DNA of 64,000 nucleotides from Fervidobacterium sp. UBA5837 (GCA_002432805.1 DJGV01000010.1:253617-317616), one strand, 5' to 3'; shown: positions 8,284 through 16,868, numbered from the stretch's first letter. Numbers and translations: made by a program. Notes: generated by a model not told the origin, from the sequence alone.

Positions 8284-8505
8284 CTATTTTCTCCTCCAAG
8301 TTTCAACAGCACTGTATATTATCCATATGAGGAAACCAATTGCTATAACTGGTAGCAACGCAGCAAGAAACGCGCCTGCAATTGCGAGCATTATTACAAA
8401 TATCAATATTCCTATTATCCAGACGGCAATAGGAGCAAGAAATGGTACGAAAGTGACCACGAGCAATGCAACAACCAAGATGCCAATCAATGTGAATATC
8501 CACAT
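8284..8505 (-). CDS. Small hydrophobic membrane protein, unknown function
   Basis: 73 residues with two or three hydrophobic segments (MWIFTLIGILVVALLVV and following) and a positively charged end (ETWRRK), so the C-terminus probably faces the cytoplasm. I do not recognise the family; simple hydrophobic content makes homology calls unreliable. A clear SD (GGAGGGAAAGG) precedes the ATG at 8505. It lies 50 bases downstream of the phosphofructokinase gene on the same strand and could be co-transcribed with it. It might also be a small envelope or holin-like protein, but nothing specific supports that. Confidence 0.6.
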   Translation of the reverse strand: MWIFTLIGILVVALLVVTFVPFLAPIAVWIIGILIFVIMLAIAGAFLAALLPVIAIGFLIWIIYSAVETWRRK

Positions 8506-8555
8506 ACTACCTTTCCCTCCAAGTTAAACTATAAATTGTGATTAGCTAGATCTAA

Positions 8556-9731
8556 CTATAGATCAAGCAATTTATACGATGGCAGACCATTTTTGTATGG
8601 TAACTCCGGTTCGCCTTGTATAAGTGGTAACGCATAGTTGAAGAATTTTTCTGTGATTGTGTATTCATTGTAAAAATCCTTTGGCAACATCTTTGTTGCA
8701 TCTGCCACAAGATTCAACGGTATCGAAGAATAGTTTATTTGGTACGGATTGTTGGAAACCCTTTCCATCGTAACCATAACGCCACAATTATCTTCCAGAG
8801 CATACCTAACTGCCATACGACCGCACATCTCTGCTTCTTCAACGTCAACGGCACTGGCCATGTGTCTTCCACTTCTTTGGAGATAATCTGGTATAGAGAC
8901 GTGCGTCTTGAGACCGAGTTCGGATCTGACCATTCCCGCAATCGTGAATCCAACACCACCAAGTTGTCTATTACCGAAACTATCTGTAAAGCCCATGTCT
9001 GCAACAAAAAATCCATCGGGATACTTAATGCCCTCTGCAACTGCTATTGAACAATGTCCCTTCTTTGCAATTGCATCACTTACCGCAGCTAAGAACCTAT
9101 CTTTGTTGAACGGATCTTCAGGCAGTAAGATTACATCAGCACCGATTCCATTGATCCAACCGAGTCCCGCTGAAGCTGCAAGCCATCCAGCGTTTCTGCC
9201 CATTATTTCCATGACAAAAACTTGGGTGGAATCAACCCACATACTTCTCAAATCCAGCGATGCCTCCATCATAGATGCGGCGATGTACTTTGCGGTACTT
9301 CCATAACCGGGGCAATGGTCCGTATGTGGCAAGTCATTATCTATCGTCTTTGGTACGCCAACGACCTTGAGTTCATATCCCCTACGTTGAGCCTCTGCTT
9401 GAACTCGCCAGGCAGTATCCATCGAGTCGTTACCACCATTGTAGAAGAAATAACTGATTTCGTTCTTTTGGAAAATATTGAATAATTTTTCTATATCAGC
9501 ATCATTCTTCATCTTTTTTCTACATGAGCCAAATGCACCTGCAGGTGTATATTTCAGAAACTCAATATCTAAATCCGTTGTATCCAAAAACTTCTCTTTC
9601 AAAATTCCCGTGACACCATTGATACCAACCATCATCTCAAGACCATTCTTTCTGGCCTCATCGATAACTCCGTATGCACTTGCATTAATAACGCTTGTGA
9701 CACCACCTGATTGCGCGTACAACGCCTTCAT
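8556..9731 (-). CDS. pfp: PPi-dependent 6-phosphofructokinase
   Basis: Phosphorylates fructose-6-phosphate to the 1,6-bisphosphate in glycolysis, in the cytoplasm, using pyrophosphate reversibly. 391 residues. The two phosphoryl-donor markers point to PPi rather than ATP: GGNDS at 99-103 has Asp where ATP enzymes have Gly in GGDGS, and PKTID at 127-131 has Lys where ATP enzymes have Gly. The sugar-binding MGRNAGW loop is present. Thermotogales are known to carry a PPi-PFK beside an ATP-PFK. Donor choice is inferred from these residues, not tested. A promoter with an extended -10 lies upstream. Confidence 0.88.
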   Translation of the reverse strand: MKALYAQSGGVTSVINASAYGVIDEARKNGLEMMVGINGVTGILKEKFLDTTDLDIEFLKYTPAGAFGSCRKKMKNDADIEKLFNIFQKNEISYFFYNGGNDSMDTAWRVQAEAQRRGYELKVVGVPKTIDNDLPHTDHCPGYGSTAKYIAASMMEASLDLRSMWVDSTQVFVMEIMGRNAGWLAASAGLGWINGIGADVILLPEDPFNKDRFLAAVSDAIAKKGHCSIAVAEGIKYPDGFFVADMGFTDSFGNRQLGGVGFTIAGMVRSELGLKTHVSIPDYLQRSGRHMASAVDVEEAEMCGRMAVRYALEDNCGVMVTMERVSNNPYQINYSSIPLNLVADATKMLPKDFYNEYTITEKFFNYALPLIQGEPELPYKNGLPSYKLLDL

Positions 9732-9808
9732 ATGTATCTCACACCTCCCAAGAATCGATTATCCCATTTCATTCTCAATTTCATCAAAAAACTCGGCAAC
9801 TTGATGAT

Positions 9809-9836
9809 ATTGTACCACAAAATTGAATGAACAAAA
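9809..9836 (-). promoter_or_regulatory. Probable promoter of pfp
   Basis: Minus-strand extended -10 TGGTACAAT (TACAAT at 9809-9814) with a weak -35 TTTTGT (9831-9836), 16-base spacer. Leader of about 70 bases to the ATG at 9731. Confidence 0.42.
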
Positions 9837-9879
9837 CTTTGCATATGATTGAATCAATGATATGTTATCATACCAGCTA

Positions 9880-9908
9880 TTGATCAAGGAATATTCAAGT
9901 TATATAAT
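9880..9908 (+). promoter_or_regulatory. Promoter of azlCD
   Basis: TTGATC (9880-9885), 17-base spacer, perfect TATAAT (9903-9908), about 60 bases before the azlC start. Confidence 0.65.
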
Positions 9909-9971
9909 ATTGCAAATCATTCTGTTGAAGTCGTCAGTTGATAAGTACGAATAATCTTCGGAGGAATGCTC

Positions 9972-10697
9972 ATGAACAAGCATTTTCTATCCGGAATGAA
10001 AGCTTCCATTCCTGCATGTCTTGGAGTGAGTGTAGTAGGTATTTCCATAGGTCTCTTGGCAATGCAGGCAGGATTGAGTAGATTTGAGACAATGCTCATG
10101 TCCGCTATGGTGATGGCTGGTTCATCACAACTCATGGCCATCGGCATGATTACACAAGGAACGAGTCTGTACGCTATCATTTTGGGCACGTTCTTCATCA
10201 ATCTTCGCCATGTTGTCATGAGTAGCTCTGTCATGCAACGACTGAAAGAAGCAACACTCCTTCAACGATTGGTTGGTGCTTTTGCCCTTTGCGATGAATC
10301 TTTTGCTATCTACTCTCTATCAAATGATCACAGCTACTATTTCTTATTAGGTTCAAATACGGCATTGTACGTAAGCTTCGTTCTTAGTACTTTCATCGGT
10401 ACATTGATGACTAATCTTTTGCCAAAAATCGTTATCGACAGCTTTGGCATAGCTATCTATGCGGCATTCTTGGGATTACTACTACCAAGTGTAAGAAAGA
10501 GTGTACAGTTGATCACTTTAGTAGTGATAACAGCTCTAATCAATTGGTTTTTGCAGTACTTTATACCGAAGAGCTGGTCTGTAATCTTGGCCATGATACT
10601 CGGCGCCTTCATCGGTGTGTTCTTAGTTGATGACGAGACCATTTCAACAGAGCCGAAAGAAGAAACAGAAAGTTCGGGAGGGGTGGGCAGTATATGA
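9972..10697 (+). CDS. azlC: AzlC-family branched-chain amino acid exporter, large subunit
   Basis: Inner-membrane protein that with AzlD forms an exporter for branched-chain amino acids or analogues (family knowledge from azlCD/ygaZH). About 241 residues with several hydrophobic helices; the N-terminus MNKHFLSGMKASIPACLGV and the MAGSSQLMAIG stretch are typical. ATG 9966 abuts the SD GGAGG (9960-9964), so ATG 9972 is chosen. The acidic, Ser/Glu-rich C-terminal tail (after residue 220) is outside the membrane domain. It overlaps azlD by four bases (ATGA). Substrate is inferred only from the family. Confidence 0.86.
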   Translation: MNKHFLSGMKASIPACLGVSVVGISIGLLAMQAGLSRFETMLMSAMVMAGSSQLMAIGMITQGTSLYAIILGTFFINLRHVVMSSSVMQRLKEATLLQRLVGAFALCDESFAIYSLSNDHSYYFLLGSNTALYVSFVLSTFIGTLMTNLLPKIVIDSFGIAIYAAFLGLLLPSVRKSVQLITLVVITALINWFLQYFIPKSWSVILAMILGAFIGVFLVDDETISTEPKEETESSGGVGSI

Positions 10698-11002
10698 ATT
10701 ATCCTATCATATTGATGATTCTTGGAATGGCTATTGTCACATACATTCCTCGTGCACTACCCGCAGTTGTAATTCACCGATTGAAATTCAGTCCAAAGGT
10801 AGAAAAGTTTCTTCGATTGATTCCATATACTGCGATGACCGCTCTGGTTTTTCCAGGTGTTATCACGGTTGATGCATCAAGGCCAGAAATTGGCATTATA
10901 GGTGGCACAGTAGCAGGCATTTTGGCTTGGCTAAAGTGTCCAGTTATTGTTTGCGTTGTAGCGGCAATTGCTACAGATATGTTGCTGTACGCAGCTCTTT
11001 AA
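10694..11002 (+). CDS. azlD: AzlD-family small subunit of branched-chain amino acid exporter
   Basis: 102 residues with three or four membrane helices; the opening YPIILMILGMAIVTYIPRALP is the hallmark of AzlD proteins. The start overlaps the azlC stop, consistent with a two-subunit complex made in matched amounts. A hairpin at 11176-11200 follows after about 170 bases. Confidence 0.86.
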   Translation: MNYPIILMILGMAIVTYIPRALPAVVIHRLKFSPKVEKFLRLIPYTAMTALVFPGVITVDASRPEIGIIGGTVAGILAWLKCPVIVCVVAAIATDMLLYAAL

Positions 11003-11166
11003 CTTCTTGAATTTCTTGATAAACACGTTAACTTGCCAACTTATTGGTGATGTGAGATCATTGATACACAGAGATACACAGAAAGTCGAGCATGTAGTAA
11101 CATTTTTTGGATATTGGATAAAATGGAAGGTCATTCATGGACCTTATCAAAAAACCAACAAAAGAT

Positions 11167-11206
11167 CAAAAAATAAAGGGAGGCAACTACGGCCTCCCTT
11201 GTTTGT
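11167..11206. terminator. Bidirectional terminator between azlD and oppF
   Basis: AAGGGAGGC (11176-11184) pairs with GCCTCCCTT (11192-11200), loop of seven. On the minus strand the stem is followed by TTTATTTTTTG, a good U-run for oppF; on the plus strand by TTGTTTGTT. Confidence 0.8.
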
Positions 11207-11232
11207 TGGTCATGACTTACGATAATCCATGT

Positions 11233-12234
11233 TCACAATTTACCTTCGTGGACAGGGTAGCACGATACGAAATGTCCCGGAGATACTTCTTTTAACTCTG
11301 GATGAGGTTGTGTTTTGCATCTATCACCAAGGATTTCCCTGTATGGACATCTATCGTAAAACCTGCAGATTGGTAATGGGTCTATTGGTGCACTTATACT
11401 TCCAAGTATATTCGGCTCGCCCCTTTTGTATTCTGGGTCTGGTACTGGAACTGCATCCATCAGTGACTTTGTGTATGGATGCAATGGATTGTGGAGCAAT
11501 TCTTCAGTTTCTGCAAGCTCCACCAATTTACCCAAATACATGACCGCTATTCTGTTGACCATATATCTAGCGACTGCAAGGTCATGCGTGATGTACAGAT
11601 ACGATACGTTGTAATCTGATTGAAGTTGCATCATGAGTTGCATGACCCCCGTTCTAACTGACACATCTAACATCGATGTAGGTTCATCTGCGACGATCAA
11701 TTTCGGATTGAGTACTAGCGCCCTCGCTATTGCAATTCTCTGCCTTTGACCTCCGGAAAGTTCATGTGGATATCGCCACAAAAAGCTTTCCGGTGGTGTG
11801 ATGCCCACTTTCTGTAGCAATTCCATGACCTTTGCTTCTCTCTCTTCGAGCGTTCCGATATTGTGTATGTTCAATGGTTCTGCAACTATATCGAATATCG
11901 TCATCCGTGGATTCAGAGACTCGTACGGGTCTTGGAAGATCATCTGGACGATGGAATGGTAATTCATTCTTTCGTAGTCGTTTACAGGCTTGTCGTATAT
12001 CTTTATAGTACCTGCAGTAGGATCCTCAAGTCTCACTATCATCCTTCCAGTTGTCGTCTTTCCACATCCTGATTCACCAACCAGACCAAGTGATTCACCT
12101 TCGATGATATCGAACGATACATCATCAACTGCGTGGACGAAATGCTTTACTCTCGCAAACAGCGCACGTTCAGCTGGGAAAAACTTCTTCAATCCCTTTA
12201 TTTCGAGGAGCACCTTCTTATTTTCTGAGCTCAT
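11233..12234 (-). CDS. oppF: Oligopeptide/dipeptide ABC transporter ATP-binding protein, OppF type
   Basis: ATPase subunit that powers peptide (or, in Thermotogales, often oligosaccharide) import by an Opp/Dpp-type system. 333 residues: Walker A GESGCGKTT, signature LSGGQRQRI, Walker B LIVADEPTSMLD, and the C-terminal oligopeptide extension with the Cys cluster CRFYDRCPYREILGDRC, proposed in this family to hold an iron-sulfur cluster. Start ATG 12234 follows GAGGTGAG. It overlaps the remnant of its OppD partner by 17 bases, but no OppA, OppB, OppC or intact OppD is present, so this ATPase is orphaned here. It may serve another system in the genome. Confidence 0.88.
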   Translation of the reverse strand: MSSENKKVLLEIKGLKKFFPAERALFARVKHFVHAVDDVSFDIIEGESLGLVGESGCGKTTTGRMIVRLEDPTAGTIKIYDKPVNDYERMNYHSIVQMIFQDPYESLNPRMTIFDIVAEPLNIHNIGTLEEREAKVMELLQKVGITPPESFLWRYPHELSGGQRQRIAIARALVLNPKLIVADEPTSMLDVSVRTGVMQLMMQLQSDYNVSYLYITHDLAVARYMVNRIAVMYLGKLVELAETEELLHNPLHPYTKSLMDAVPVPDPEYKRGEPNILGSISAPIDPLPICRFYDRCPYREILGDRCKTQPHPELKEVSPGHFVSCYPVHEGKL

Positions 12235-12439
12235 TCTGTCTCACCTCTTCCGTCAATGGATGCCAGCACGCAAGGTAATGTCCACTTTCTACTTCTACGT
12301 ACGGTGGTTCTTCAACACTGCATTTTTCCGTCGCCCACGGGCATCTTGGAGTGAATCTGCATCCAGTTGGTGGATTGAGCAAGTTCGGTGGTTCTCCAGG
12401 TATGGTGAGTATATCGGCGACAAGGTGTGCGAAAAGCAC
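12218..12439 (-). pseudogene. oppD remnant: C-terminal end of a peptide ABC ATPase
   Basis: 73 codons whose protein matches only the end of OppD/DppD proteins: IPGEPPNLLNPPTGCRF and TPRCPWATEKC, then SGHYLACWHP. Walker A, signature and Walker B, which should lie about 250 residues earlier, are missing, and upstream DNA is a promoter region of the divergent HD gene. The GTG at 12437-12439 is probably not even in the mRNA if the promoter at 12441-12469 is used. It looks like the edge of a deletion or rearrangement that removed the rest of the operon, leaving the tail in front of oppF. Confidence 0.75.
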
Positions 12440-12440
12440 T

Positions 12441-12469
12441 AATATACCTAAGTGTGTAAATCTTTACAA
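12441..12469 (-). promoter_or_regulatory. Probable promoter reading into the oppD remnant and oppF
   Basis: Minus strand TTGTAA (12464-12469), 17-base spacer, TATATT (12441-12446). Expected start near 12434. It shares its -35 bases with the divergent promoter of the HD gene. Confidence 0.45.
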
Positions 12470-12491
12470 AAATCGACAAATATGTGATAAA
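12463..12491 (+). promoter_or_regulatory. Probable promoter of the HD-coaX-radical SAM operon
   Basis: TTTACA (12463-12468), 17-base spacer, GATAAA (12486-12491) within GATAAAAT, just upstream of SD GGAGGTGATT. Confidence 0.5.
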
Positions 12492-12513
12492 ATAAACATC
12501 GGAGGTGATTAAC

Positions 12514-14010
12514 TTGTATTATAAAGTCTCTAGGGACCCTGTGTATTCTGAAATAATGCTCTATCCGCTTGAAATACTGACTATTGATACAAAAGCTGTT
12601 CAGAGACTGAGATATCTCAGTCAGCTCGTTGGTGCAGAGTACGTTTATCCTGGTGCAACACATACGAGATTTGCACACTCACTCGGTGTCATGCATTTGG
12701 CTGGTACGTATGCACAACAGCTTTACGACACGCCAGATAAAGTCAGAATACTTCGCTTGGCTGGTCTTTTGCACGATATAGGACATGGACCATTCAGTCA
12801 CCAATTCGATGACGTTGTTTACAAAAAATTAGGTTTTGCAGATGGTCACGATGAGTTTAGAGTGAGATTACTTAGAGAATACTTCCCGGCTGCGTTGCTG
12901 AAGAACTACGAAGAGTCAAATGAAAATCTCAAGCGTGCAGTTGAAGAAGATTTGAGAATGACTCTTGGGGATCTATCAGAAAACATGATAGACAACTTTT
13001 CTCAACTAATGGAGGAAGTAATAGAGGTCTTTGCAGGTGAAGAGAGTGGCACGATAGATTTCGCCATCGTACAAGGTCCACTTGGTGCAGATCGAATCGA
13101 TTTCGTGCTCAGAGATTCGTACTACGCAGGTACAAGGGGGTTTGGTACCGGTTCAATCGATAGACTTGTGAGGAACTCTATGATCGTCAAGAAAGATGGT
13201 AAAGAGATACTTGCCTACGATGCAAAAGTAGTCGATGAGATTTACACAACACTCTTTGGAAGATTCATGATGTACAAGAATGTATATTTCCATAAGACCT
13301 CGCGTGCAGCGGACATGATGATCCAAGAACTTTTGGACCTTTCTTACAAAGCGCTCCATCTCGATGAGAGAGTCTTGAATATCGAGACATTTCTGGACTT
13401 GACTGACCAGACGATCATAAACGAAGTGATTTACAAATTCTTTGAGTTGGTTGGTCAATACGGTGGAGTAGAAGATGCGAAACAGAACTTGTTAAAGTAC
13501 GAGATGGACCTAGAACCACTTGAACTTGATATAGTTATGGCCTACGAGATAGTAGAACGTTTGAAAAGCAGAGATCTGTGGAAGATGGTAATCGAAACGC
13601 CATTTTCAATAGAAGGGGTAGATCCAAGTTTTGTGAGCCAAGGCATCGCAGGTGACATGCTCCAAAAGATCAGACTCAGGCTAGAAAGGTCATTAGAAGT
13701 GGCAGATGAGGAAGACAAGAAATACATAATGCACATCTTAGGAAATTTCGATGAGATCTTCAGAATCGATACACCTTACAAATTGACGATTGTACATCCG
13801 GAGGAATTTCTGAGAAGTAACATATACATATTGAAGAAAAATCACATCATGACATTTGAAGAATACGTTCGCCAATATCCAGCCTACAACTTTATGAAAA
13901 ACAATCTCATCCAAATTGTGAGGATATACGTCACAAGAGACATACGAGAAATTCTGGAAAAGTACAAAGTACTACCCGAAACGACCATGGAAATAACAAC
14001 CAGATGGTGA
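12514..14010 (+). CDS. HD-domain phosphohydrolase (SAMHD1/dGTPase-like)
   Basis: Metal-dependent phosphohydrolase of the HD superfamily; relatives act on (d)NTPs, but this subgroup is not assigned a substrate. About 498 residues. Metal ligands are visible: H55 in HTRFAHSLG, HD at 87-88 in LLHDIGHGPFSH, and the downstream Asp in GADRIDFVLRDSYYAG. The apparent start GTG 12505 lies inside the SD GGAGGTGATT; TTG 12514 (MYYKVSRDPVYSE) has proper spacing. It heads an operon with coaX (31-base gap) and a radical SAM gene. A nucleotide clean-up or regulatory role is possible. The C-terminal 200 residues are of unknown function. Confidence 0.82.
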   Translation: MYYKVSRDPVYSEIMLYPLEILTIDTKAVQRLRYLSQLVGAEYVYPGATHTRFAHSLGVMHLAGTYAQQLYDTPDKVRILRLAGLLHDIGHGPFSHQFDDVVYKKLGFADGHDEFRVRLLREYFPAALLKNYEESNENLKRAVEEDLRMTLGDLSENMIDNFSQLMEEVIEVFAGEESGTIDFAIVQGPLGADRIDFVLRDSYYAGTRGFGTGSIDRLVRNSMIVKKDGKEILAYDAKVVDEIYTTLFGRFMMYKNVYFHKTSRAADMMIQELLDLSYKALHLDERVLNIETFLDLTDQTIINEVIYKFFELVGQYGGVEDAKQNLLKYEMDLEPLELDIVMAYEIVERLKSRDLWKMVIETPFSIEGVDPSFVSQGIAGDMLQKIRLRLERSLEVADEEDKKYIMHILGNFDEIFRIDTPYKLTIVHPEEFLRSNIYILKKNHIMTFEEYVRQYPAYNFMKNNLIQIVRIYVTRDIREILEKYKVLPETTMEITTRW

Positions 14011-14041
14011 CAATTGAATAATATCCATATGAGGTGATATC

Positions 14042-14797
14042 ATGCTCTTACTATTCGATGTTGGTAACACACATACGACTATCGCATTGACGCAGGATGG
14101 AAAGAACTTCGAAGAATACAGGATATCTACAAAGAACTACGAAACGGAAGATGAACTATATGTTTTTCTCAAGATACTCTACAAAGAAAAGATAAACACC
14201 ATACCAATCGTTGTTTCTTCCGTTGTACCATCCGTGAATGTCATATTCGAATACTTTGCCACCAAGTACGGAAACGGCGAGGTGTGTTTTGTCAATGCTC
14301 AAAGGTATGATAAAATAACCTGGAATGTAAACTATCCTCAAGAAATAGGTGCTGACAGAATTTGTGATGTAATTGCGGCATACAAAGACTATGGGAAAGA
14401 TTGTATAGTTGTAGACTACGGTACTGCAATTACAGTCGAGGTACTCAAAGATGGTAAATACGAAGGTGGCGCCATACTGCCGGGCTTTTCGATGATGGTT
14501 CACGCACTATTCAGAGGAACGGCAAAATTGCCGGAAGTGGAAATAAGACCGTACGATGGATTCATCGGTAAAGACACAGAATCGAACGTACGCATAGGAA
14601 CGATAAATGCAACAGTCGGTGCCATAAGATACCTACTCGAAAACATAAAGAGACAATATGCGCAACCACCAGTTGTCATACATACCGGTGGTCAAGCAAC
14701 TTACGTCAGTGATGCCGTTGAAGGGATTATAGACAGAGACCTTACACTAAGAGGGATGTACTATTTCTATGAAGAACAGAAAAATACTGCTCATTAA
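14042..14797 (+). CDS. coaX: Type III pantothenate kinase
   Basis: First step of coenzyme A synthesis: phosphorylates pantothenate in the cytoplasm. 251 residues, usual length. ASKHA-fold motifs of the type III enzyme are present: DVGNTHTTIAL at the start, QEIGADRICD, IVVDYGTAITVEV and GGAILPGFSMM. Start ATG 14042 follows GAGGTGATATC. It is the middle gene of an operon and its end overlaps the radical SAM gene by 29 bases. The type III enzyme is the standard form in Thermotogales. Confidence 0.92.
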   Translation: MLLLFDVGNTHTTIALTQDGKNFEEYRISTKNYETEDELYVFLKILYKEKINTIPIVVSSVVPSVNVIFEYFATKYGNGEVCFVNAQRYDKITWNVNYPQEIGADRICDVIAAYKDYGKDCIVVDYGTAITVEVLKDGKYEGGAILPGFSMMVHALFRGTAKLPEVEIRPYDGFIGKDTESNVRIGTINATVGAIRYLLENIKRQYAQPPVVIHTGGQATYVSDAVEGIIDRDLTLRGMYYFYEEQKNTAH

Positions 14798-16133
14798 CCC
14801 TTGGATAGAAGACTTTGCTGCATATGACTACTGGCTCAAGCCAATTGGTTTGTTGTATGTTGCTAGTCTTTTGAAACATCTTGGTGTGGAAGTTGAGCTC
14901 TTGGATCTAATGAACAGACACAATTTAGAACTCAGAGAATATACAAAGGTACCAAGTGATAAATACTACGGTACCGGAAAATTCCCATACACGGAGATCA
15001 AAAAGCCTGACGCATTGAGTTTCATACCGAGAAGGTACAAAAGATACGGTATGCCAGAAGCTCTATTCAGAGACAAATTGAGAAGAATAAAGGCACAGGG
15101 AAATATAGATGCGGCATTCGTGACATCCACACTCACTTACTGGTATCCGGGATATTTTGATACGATAAGAATCATCAAAGAAGAGCTTGGTGTACCCATT
15201 GTTTTCGGTGGATTTTTTGTGCGCAATCAGCCACGACTGGCAACGAAGAGCGGCGCACACATATTCACAAAGACTGATCTCAGCTATCTACCAACATACT
15301 TGAACAACGTATTAGGCTGGGAGCTACCGTCAACCAACATAGACTGGTTCTTGGACCTCTCTCCTGCTTACGAACTTTACGATAACATAGGTTACTTAGT
15401 ACTTATAACAACGCTCGGTTGTCCATACAACTGTACCTACTGCATAGCGCACAGAAACTGGGAAAGAATGAAATTCAAGCCCGTTGAAAAAGTCATAGAA
15501 GAGATAGAACGTTTTTCACAGATGTACCAAATAAAAGACATAGTATTCTTCGACGATGCAATACTGATAAATGTACAGAACCATTTCAAAATTATTCTAA
15601 AGGAGATTATTGCACGTGGGCTAAACAGAAAATTGAGATTCCACCTTCCAAACGGTATACATGCAAAATTGCTAACGCAGGAGATATCTGACCTACTCTA
15701 CGAAGCAAATTTTAAAACCATAAAACTCGGCTACGAAACGACCGGCAAATTGCAACAAACAACGGGTGGAAAAATTAAAGACGAAGACCTGATAAAGGCA
15801 GCCGAAATATTGAGAAAGTCGGGTTTTACACATAGAGAAGTCAGCGCGTACATAATGGTGAACTTACCAGAACAAAAAGAAGAAGATGTAAAAAGTGCAA
15901 TTGACGTCTGTGCATCCGTTGGAATTGATTTTTCTCTAAACGAATTCACACCGATAATAGGCACAGACATGTGGATAGACTTAGTAAACAAAGCGTCATT
16001 GAGCGGTTTAGAAGATCCAGTTACATTAAACAACAGTATCTTGCCATACTGGTGGAAAAATATGTCTTTTAATCAGGTACAAAATCTGAAAGAATATGCT
16101 AGAATAAAAAAACGTACTCTTGAAGCGTATTAA
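14769..16133 (+). CDS. B12-binding-type radical SAM protein of unknown substrate
   Basis: 454 residues: an N-terminal Rossmann-like region (ILLINPWIEDF, PIGLLYVASLLKHLGVEVELLD) as in B12-binding-domain radical SAM enzymes, then a radical SAM domain with the 4Fe-4S motif C218-x3-C222-x2-C225 (GCPYNCTYC). No cobalamin DxHxxG motif is evident, so B12 use is doubtful. Members include methyltransferases and cyclases; nothing in the sequence fixes the reaction. The start lies inside coaX (29-base overlap), so it is translationally coupled to coaX and the HD hydrolase, an odd grouping that may hint at a nucleotide or cofactor role. Confidence 0.8.
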   Translation: MKNRKILLINPWIEDFAAYDYWLKPIGLLYVASLLKHLGVEVELLDLMNRHNLELREYTKVPSDKYYGTGKFPYTEIKKPDALSFIPRRYKRYGMPEALFRDKLRRIKAQGNIDAAFVTSTLTYWYPGYFDTIRIIKEELGVPIVFGGFFVRNQPRLATKSGAHIFTKTDLSYLPTYLNNVLGWELPSTNIDWFLDLSPAYELYDNIGYLVLITTLGCPYNCTYCIAHRNWERMKFKPVEKVIEEIERFSQMYQIKDIVFFDDAILINVQNHFKIILKEIIARGLNRKLRFHLPNGIHAKLLTQEISDLLYEANFKTIKLGYETTGKLQQTTGGKIKDEDLIKAAEILRKSGFTHREVSAYIMVNLPEQKEEDVKSAIDVCASVGIDFSLNEFTPIIGTDMWIDLVNKASLSGLEDPVTLNNSILPYWWKNMSFNQVQNLKEYARIKKRTLEAY

Positions 16134-16241
16134 ACATCAGTTGTTAGTCAATGAATAAATGTTGTAACGTGAACTAAATAGAAGCAAACGGGCGCATATG
16201 ATAAAATAAAGCATGAGAAATGCCCGTATGCTAAATTTAGA

Positions 16242-16868
16242 ATGCGGAGGGGGAGAATTCTGAGGGCATTATTTGTTTCGATGCTTGTCAATTTGTTTTA
16301 TGCCTTTGTTTCATATATCCTTATAAGTTGGCCGCGTGAGATCTTGAGAAATTCGGCAGCAAAAGTCTTCAGTACCAGCAAAGGTATTAAGAACGTTCAG
16401 TTGCTCAATCCTATTAGGTACATAGACCCAATAGGAATATTGGCTTTTGCATTTTTTGATTTTGGATGGACCAGATCACCGCTCATCGACTATCCGAAGG
16501 CAAAGAAGAAGGATCTATTCTTTTATTCATTATTTGGAATTGTTTCCAGCTTTTTACTCTTCCTTGTTTACGGAATTATTGCAAGATATGCAAACAACGC
16601 AATGCTATTTAGAATACTGTACACATCGGCCAAGTGGAGTCTTACATATGCGTTCATCTCCATTTTGCCGATACCACCACTCGATAACACAAGGATGATT
16701 CTGGCTTTCTTACCAAGTAAATACTACGAGTGGTATTTGAAATTCAATTTCTATGGTGTCATATTCATGATAGGCCTACTAGTCTTGTGGATCTTGCCAA
16801 TGATAATGCATCCGTTTGTTATTATTATTACAAACGTAACAAATTTTATTATCTTTGGAAACTGGTAA
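16242..16868 (+). CDS. M50 site-2-protease-like membrane protein without HExxH
   Basis: About 208 residues with several membrane helices. NPIRYIDPIGILA, FGWTRSPLID and LPIPPLDNTRM match the successive landmarks of YwhC-type M50 proteases (NPxxHIDPxG, FGWAKPVP, PLPPLDG). The HExxH zinc motif expected about 30 residues before NPIRYIDPIG is absent (that segment reads SYILISWPREIL), so the protein is probably catalytically dead. The ATG at 16242 is followed inside the gene by a strong SD, GGAGGGGGAG (16246-16255), which would instead serve a CTG at 16260 or ATT at 16257. It is upstream of the coiled-coil/zapA pair; a scaffold role in the membrane is possible. Confidence 0.68.
   Translation: MRRGRILRALFVSMLVNLFYAFVSYILISWPREILRNSAAKVFSTSKGIKNVQLLNPIRYIDPIGILAFAFFDFGWTRSPLIDYPKAKKKDLFFYSLFGIVSSFLLFLVYGIIARYANNAMLFRILYTSAKWSLTYAFISILPIPPLDNTRMILAFLPSKYYEWYLKFNFYGVIFMIGLLVLWILPMIMHPFVIIITNVTNFIIFGNW

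Noticed and set aside
8132..8527. 131-codon plus-strand ORF
   Set aside because: It is antisense to the DUF1659 promoter region and the small membrane protein; no SD or protein family pattern.
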